Shown piece by piece: positions 60,487 to 64,000 of a stretch of DNA of 64,000 bases. The DNA is from UBA6918 sp040754425 (GTDB lineage: Bacteria; Pseudomonadota; Gammaproteobacteria; Burkholderiales; Thiobacillaceae): assembly GCA_040754425.1 (NCBI GenBank), contig JBFMCR010000035.1, positions 1-64,000 on the forward strand. The letters run 5' to 3'. The notes under the pieces are model-generated. The model did not search any database. It was not told the origin of the DNA and saw only the letters and a program-made list of their open reading frames with translations. Numbering within the stretch: the first letter of the stretch is position 1; each line of letters starts with the position of its first letter. Position numbers and translations under genes: made by a program.

Positions 60487-61194
60487 TCAAATGGGCAGAA
60501 AAGCCAGGCTCGCGAGATTGACGACGATGAAGCGGATGCTGCGGCTGGTCTTGTCCTCGATGATACGTGCGATCAGGTCCTGGGTGGCGACGAGCTTGCC
60601 GAATTCGCGCTCGAAGCTGAGATTGGCCACGCCGTTGGAGTCGGTGCCGTTGGAAAGCAGCAGAAGTTCGCCGTCGGCTTTTTTCGCATTGGACAGGCGC
60701 CAGGCTGCGATTTCGATGTTGCGCGCGGCGTTGTAGAGTTTTTGCGGGTCGAGCTCGTCCAGCATGTAAAGTTCGGTCTTGTGCTCGTAGGAGGCCATGA
60801 CCATGGTCAGCAGCCCCTGCATCAGCGCTGCGACGCGGTCGCCGGCGTAGTCTTCGCGAAAGGCGTCGTTGAGGCTCGTCTGCCAGTCGAGGCTGCTGCG
60901 CGGGGAAAGCCGCCAGTGTTCGAGCGGGTCGAAAATGCTTGCCACGGCTGCTTCCAGCGTGGGGGCATTGCCCTTGCGCCATTCTGCCGGATTGCGCCGG
61001 TAGAGCTTTTCGGCCAGCCGCTTCAACGCTGCGATGGCTTCGCGCTGGGCGATTTCGCTGGCGTCGTCGACGTCGCGCTTGGCGATGCCGGAAAGACTGA
61101 CCGGCCTTTCCGAGACGGTTCCGTCCTTGTGCCGGATGGGCCGGCTGCAGGCAGCGAGCACAAGGCAAAGTAGAAGCGGCAGTACGATCTTCAC
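60487..61194 (-). CDS. Hypothetical lipoprotein
   Basis: A 235-residue protein with a type II signal peptide (MKIVLPLLLCLVLAACS, Cys16). The rest is helical: DDASEIAQREAIAALKRLAEKLYRRNPAEW, then YAGDRVAALMQGLLTMVMASYEHKTELYMLDELDPQKLYNAARNIEIAAWRL, then SNGVANLSFEREFGKLVATQDLIARI. Similar lipoproteins occur in many betaproteobacteria without known function. It overlaps the selO stop by one nucleotide. Confidence 0.75.
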   Translation of the reverse strand: MKIVLPLLLCLVLAACSRPIRHKDGTVSERPVSLSGIAKRDVDDASEIAQREAIAALKRLAEKLYRRNPAEWRKGNAPTLEAAVASIFDPLEHWRLSPRSSLDWQTSLNDAFREDYAGDRVAALMQGLLTMVMASYEHKTELYMLDELDPQKLYNAARNIEIAAWRLSNAKKADGELLLLSNGTDSNGVANLSFEREFGKLVATQDLIARIIEDKTSRSIRFIVVNLASLAFLPI

Positions 61195-62660
61195 TATGAC
61201 GAACAGCTGACGGCGATTTCCTTCGCCCAGTCGGGCGGCTCCTTCGCATAGTCTTCGAATTCGGGCTGTTCGTCAAAGGGGCGGGCAAGCAGGCGGCGCA
61301 GGCGCTCGATCTCGCCGAAATCGCGTTCGTCGCGCGCCTTGCGGATGGCGGTTTCGGCCAGGTAGTTGCGCAGCACGTACTTTGGATTGACGGCCTTCAT
61401 CCGCTCGGCACGCTCGGCGTCGACGCTGCCGAGGGTGCGCAGGCGCTCGCCGTAGGCTTTTGCCCAGGCGTCGAAATCCTCGCGTGTAATGAAGAGGTCG
61501 CGCAATCCGGCGTTCTTCGCGCCCGCGCCCGAATCGAAGCCGGCCAGCGCACGGAACAGCAGGGTGTAGTCGGTGCGGTTTCTCGCCATCAGCTCGACTA
61601 GCCCGGCAACGAGCGGCGCGGAATCTTCCTCGAAAGGCAGGCCGAGCTTGGCGCACATGAGGCGCATGTATTCGGTGGAGAACGTTTCGCCATAGCCCGA
61701 AAGCGCTTCCCTGGCCTCATCGAGTTCCACGAGCGGCAGCAGGGCCTGGGCAAGGCAGGTGCAGTTCCATGCGCCGATCTGCGGCTGCCGGTCGTAGGCG
61801 TAGCGGCCGTCGTGGTCGGAATGGTTGCAGATCCAGCCGGGGTCGTACGCTTCCATGAAGCCGTATGGGCCGTAATCCAGGGTGAGGCCGAGGATGGACA
61901 TGTTGTCGGTATTCATCACCCCATGGCAGAAGCCGACGGCCTGCCATTGCGCCATCAGCTTCGCCGTGCGCGCCGTCACTTCGCGCAGCAGGGCGGCATG
62001 GGGCCTGGGCTCGTCGAACAGTTCTGGAAAATGGTGCGCGAGCGTGAAATCGGCCAGGGTTTTGATCTCGTCATGCCGGCTGCGGTAATAGAACACCTCG
62101 AAACTGCCGAAGCGGATGAAACTGGGCGCGCAACGCGTAACGATGGCACAGGTTTCCGTGGTTTCGCGCTGCACCGGCATGTCGCTGCCGGTGATGCACA
62201 AGGCGCGCGTGGAGGGGATGCCGAGCCCGTGCATGGCCTCGGAACAGAGATATTCGCGGATGGACGAGCGCAGCACGGCACGTCCGTCGCCGCCGCGCGA
62301 GTAGGGCGTGCGGCCGGCGCCTTTCAGCTGCACTTCCCAGCGTGTCCCGGAAGGGTGCAGCACCTCGCCCAGCAGGATGGCGCGGCCGTCGCCCAGCTGC
62401 GGCACGTAATGGCCGAACTGGTGCCCGGCGTAGAGCGCGGCCAGCGGGTCTGCGCCGGACGGGATGGCGTTGCCGGAAAAGACCTCGATGAATTCGTTCG
62501 AGTCGGCCGCTGCCGGAGGCAGTCCCAACAATTCCAGGGCATCGGGATTGCATGCCACGAGGTAAGGGGCGGGCACTGGCGTGGGTGCAATCCGGGTGTG
62601 GAAAGTTTCCGGCAGGGTGGCGAAGCGATTGTCGAAGTCGAGCAGGTCAAGCGATTTCAT
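61194..62660 (-). CDS. selO: Protein adenylyltransferase SelO
   Basis: A 488-residue pseudokinase-fold AMPylase (YdiU/UPF0061). Conserved blocks include YAGHQFGHYVPQLGDGRAILLGE, GAGRTPYSRGGDGRAVLRSSIREYL, HGVMNTDNMSILGLTLDYGPYGFM (the DYGPxGF metal loop) and the late NPKYVLRNYLAE. It ends SCSS, the bacterial counterpart of the selenocysteine end of eukaryotic SelO. SelO transfers AMP from ATP to Ser, Thr or Tyr and protects against oxidative stress. Full length. Confidence 0.95.
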   Translation of the reverse strand: MKSLDLLDFDNRFATLPETFHTRIAPTPVPAPYLVACNPDALELLGLPPAAADSNEFIEVFSGNAIPSGADPLAALYAGHQFGHYVPQLGDGRAILLGEVLHPSGTRWEVQLKGAGRTPYSRGGDGRAVLRSSIREYLCSEAMHGLGIPSTRALCITGSDMPVQRETTETCAIVTRCAPSFIRFGSFEVFYYRSRHDEIKTLADFTLAHHFPELFDEPRPHAALLREVTARTAKLMAQWQAVGFCHGVMNTDNMSILGLTLDYGPYGFMEAYDPGWICNHSDHDGRYAYDRQPQIGAWNCTCLAQALLPLVELDEAREALSGYGETFSTEYMRLMCAKLGLPFEEDSAPLVAGLVELMARNRTDYTLLFRALAGFDSGAGAKNAGLRDLFITREDFDAWAKAYGERLRTLGSVDAERAERMKAVNPKYVLRNYLAETAIRKARDERDFGEIERLRRLLARPFDEQPEFEDYAKEPPDWAKEIAVSCSS

Positions 62661-62734
62661 GTCGATAGTGTATGGGGTGTAAGCAAATTAATGACCCGGC
62701 GACGAATAGGCAGTTTATCGACAGGAGAATAAGC

Positions 62735-63205
62735 ATGACTTGCGCGAACTGCATGAGGCGTTTCCCCGGGATGCTCGACGGCATCGGCGCCTGGCTGCCC
62801 AATTTGGCCATCCGTCTGCTGCTGGCTTACGAATTCTGGGAGGCAGGCTGGATGAAACTGCACGGCGAGAACTGGTTCGCCGGCATTCAGGAGCAGTTTC
62901 CCTTTCCCTTCGACATCGTTCCGGCCGAAGTCAGCTGGCAACTTGCCACCTGGACCGAACTCGTCGGGCCGGTGCTGCTGGTGTTGGGGCTGGGCACGCG
63001 CCTGGCAAGCGCCGCACTGGCGATCCTCACTGCCGTGGCCTGGTACAGCGTGCATGCCGGCAACGGCTACAACGTGTGCGACAACGGCTACCAGTTGCCG
63101 CTCATGTACCTGGTTCTGTTCGGGCCGCTCTTGTTCCAAGGGGCCGGCAAGCTGTCTGTCGATTGCCTCATCAGGCGACGCGCGACTGTCAAATCGAGCG
63201 GCTAA
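62735..63205 (+). CDS. DoxX family membrane protein
   Basis: A 156-residue protein with four helices. It starts MTCANCMRRFPGMLDGIGAW, with ACAGGAGAATAAGC upstream as ribosome site, then LAIRLLLAYEFWEAGWMKL, the DoxX signature helix, and ELVGPVLLVLGLGTRLASAALAIL. DoxX-like proteins support thiosulfate:quinone oxidoreductase or detoxify reactive sulfur in some organisms; others are uncharacterised. The CxxC at the N-terminus is worth noting. It is divergent from selO. Confidence 0.85.
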   Translation: MTCANCMRRFPGMLDGIGAWLPNLAIRLLLAYEFWEAGWMKLHGENWFAGIQEQFPFPFDIVPAEVSWQLATWTELVGPVLLVLGLGTRLASAALAILTAVAWYSVHAGNGYNVCDNGYQLPLMYLVLFGPLLFQGAGKLSVDCLIRRRATVKSSG

Positions 63206-63240
63206 ACTGGAATGGTCAGCAACGAAAACGGGACCCTGCC

Positions 63241-64000
63241 ATGCCGCTTTTTTCCGATCTTCATGCCTTTGGCCAGCGCATCTGGCTCGACAACCTGACA
63301 CGCGGACATATCCGCGACGGCAGGCTGGCGCAGCTCATCGCCCAGGGGGTGACCGGGATCACCTCCAACCCGACGATTTTTTACAAGGCCGTCACCGAAA
63401 CGTCCGATTACGCCGGGCAGATCGATGAACTGAGGAAAACCGAGCCGGATCCTGAGCGACGCTACGAGGCCCTGGTCAGCGAAGACCTACGCGCGGCCTG
63501 CGACCTCTTCCAGCCGGTGTATGTCACTAGCGGCGGCGACGACGGTTATGTGAGCTGGGAGGTGGCGCCGCGCTTTGCCCAGGACGCAGACAGGACGGTG
63601 GCGGAAGCCAAACGCCTGCATGATCTGGTCGGGCGCGACAACCTGCTCATCAAGGTTCCGGGCAATGTGGCCGGGCTGCGCGCCTTCGAGCAGTTGACCG
63701 CGCAGGGTCTGCGCGTGAACGTGACCCTGCTTTTTTCGCTGCATCATGTCGCGCGCACCTTCGAGGCCTACATCCGCGGCGCGCGGCAATGGCTGGACAA
63801 GGGGGGCGACCCGCTGCGGCTGAAGGCCGTGGCAAGCCTGTTCCTGTCGCGCGTGGATACGCTGGTGGACAAAAGGCTGGAGGCGCTGGGCACGCCGCAG
63901 GCACTCGCGCTGCGCGGCAAGACCGCCGTCGCCTTGGCCAGGCTGTCCTACCAGCGCTACCAGGATTTCTTCCTGGGCGACGACTATTTTGCCCATCTGC
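63241..64000 (+). CDS. tal: Transaldolase (5' part, continues beyond window)
   Basis: At least 253 codons from the ATG at 63241: MPLFSDLHAFGQRIWLDNLT, GVTGITSNPTIFYKAV, DNLLIKVPGNVAGLRAFEQL (with the Schiff-base lysine region) and VNVTLLFSLHH. This is the long transaldolase type (TalB/Tal-Pgi related). It moves three-carbon units between sugar phosphates in the pentose phosphate or RuMP routes. The gene starts 35 nt after the DoxX gene and is cut by the window end, so a possible fusion to phosphoglucose isomerase cannot be judged. Confidence 0.93.
   Translation, partial: MPLFSDLHAFGQRIWLDNLTRGHIRDGRLAQLIAQGVTGITSNPTIFYKAVTETSDYAGQIDELRKTEPDPERRYEALVSEDLRAACDLFQPVYVTSGGDDGYVSWEVAPRFAQDADRTVAEAKRLHDLVGRDNLLIKVPGNVAGLRAFEQLTAQGLRVNVTLLFSLHHVARTFEAYIRGARQWLDKGGDPLRLKAVASLFLSRVDTLVDKRLEALGTPQALALRGKTAVALARLSYQRYQDFFLGDDYFAHL

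Overview
The window looks like a chromosomal segment of a high-GC betaproteobacterium, probably a sulfur-oxidising or facultatively microaerobic one. I infer this from a sulfide:quinone oxidoreductase, an octaheme tetrathionate-reductase-type cytochrome, cytochrome bd, tsaB-rimI-uracil-DNA-glycosylase gene order, and the general codon and GC style. The species cannot be named from this sequence alone. No rRNA, convincing tRNA or CRISPR array was seen.

Positions 172-12002 are one long leftward run: cydP-cydA-cydB-cydX, a NifX-like gene, the octaheme cytochrome, a membrane cytochrome b, a DUF6858 gene, a DUF2141 gene, peroxiredoxin, a ZIP transporter, an aminotransferase, a SLAC1-type channel, ybgE and sqr. 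A sigma-54 promoter (12049-12064) lies just upstream of cydP. A divergent sigma-54 activator with a cysteine-rich PAS domain starts next to a perfect 8+8 palindrome about 100 bp further up. Together they suggest one regulated sulfide/low-oxygen respiration module: SQR feeds electrons into the quinone pool, sulfide-tolerant cytochrome bd removes them, and the octaheme cytochrome plus cytochrome b exchange electrons with a periplasmic sulfur (or nitrogen) substrate.

Positions 13560-33502 are mostly housekeeping and accessory genes. They include a HIRAN protein, tsaB-rimI-udg, a lemA-TPM-TPM-NfeD-SPFH membrane operon, a methyltransferase, a ParD/ParE-like toxin-antitoxin pair, lplT, a LysR regulator, an M48 protease, a MacAB-like exporter operon, an AIM24-like protein, a His-rich DMT transporter, queD and a TetR regulator. 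Positions 33705-39464 form a TetR-linked YbhGFSR-type ABC-2 exporter operon, interrupted by a 248-bp MITE.

Positions 39539-49817 are a defence island: a small RHH protein, a SNF2-family helicase, a large adenine methyltransferase (Mod), a GxxExxY nuclease-fold protein and a Type III-like Res helicase-nuclease. It is bracketed by two ~235-bp, ~94% identical direct repeats made of the 3' end of the upstream ABC permease. After it come an MFS transporter, a molybdenum hydroxylase operon (iorA-like, iorB-like, xdhC, mocA) with a divergent AraC regulator, decayed old-yellow-enzyme and macro-domain genes, a DUF2189 protein, a CNNM/CorC-like protein, FKBP, a lipoprotein, selO, DoxX and the start of transaldolase.

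Two kinds of short repeat recur. Long palindromes whose arms are built of short repeated words sit in many intergenic gaps, inside mod, and around the GxxExxY gene. MITE-like elements sit in the exporter operon, in the iorA-iorB gap and in the macro-domain pseudogene.
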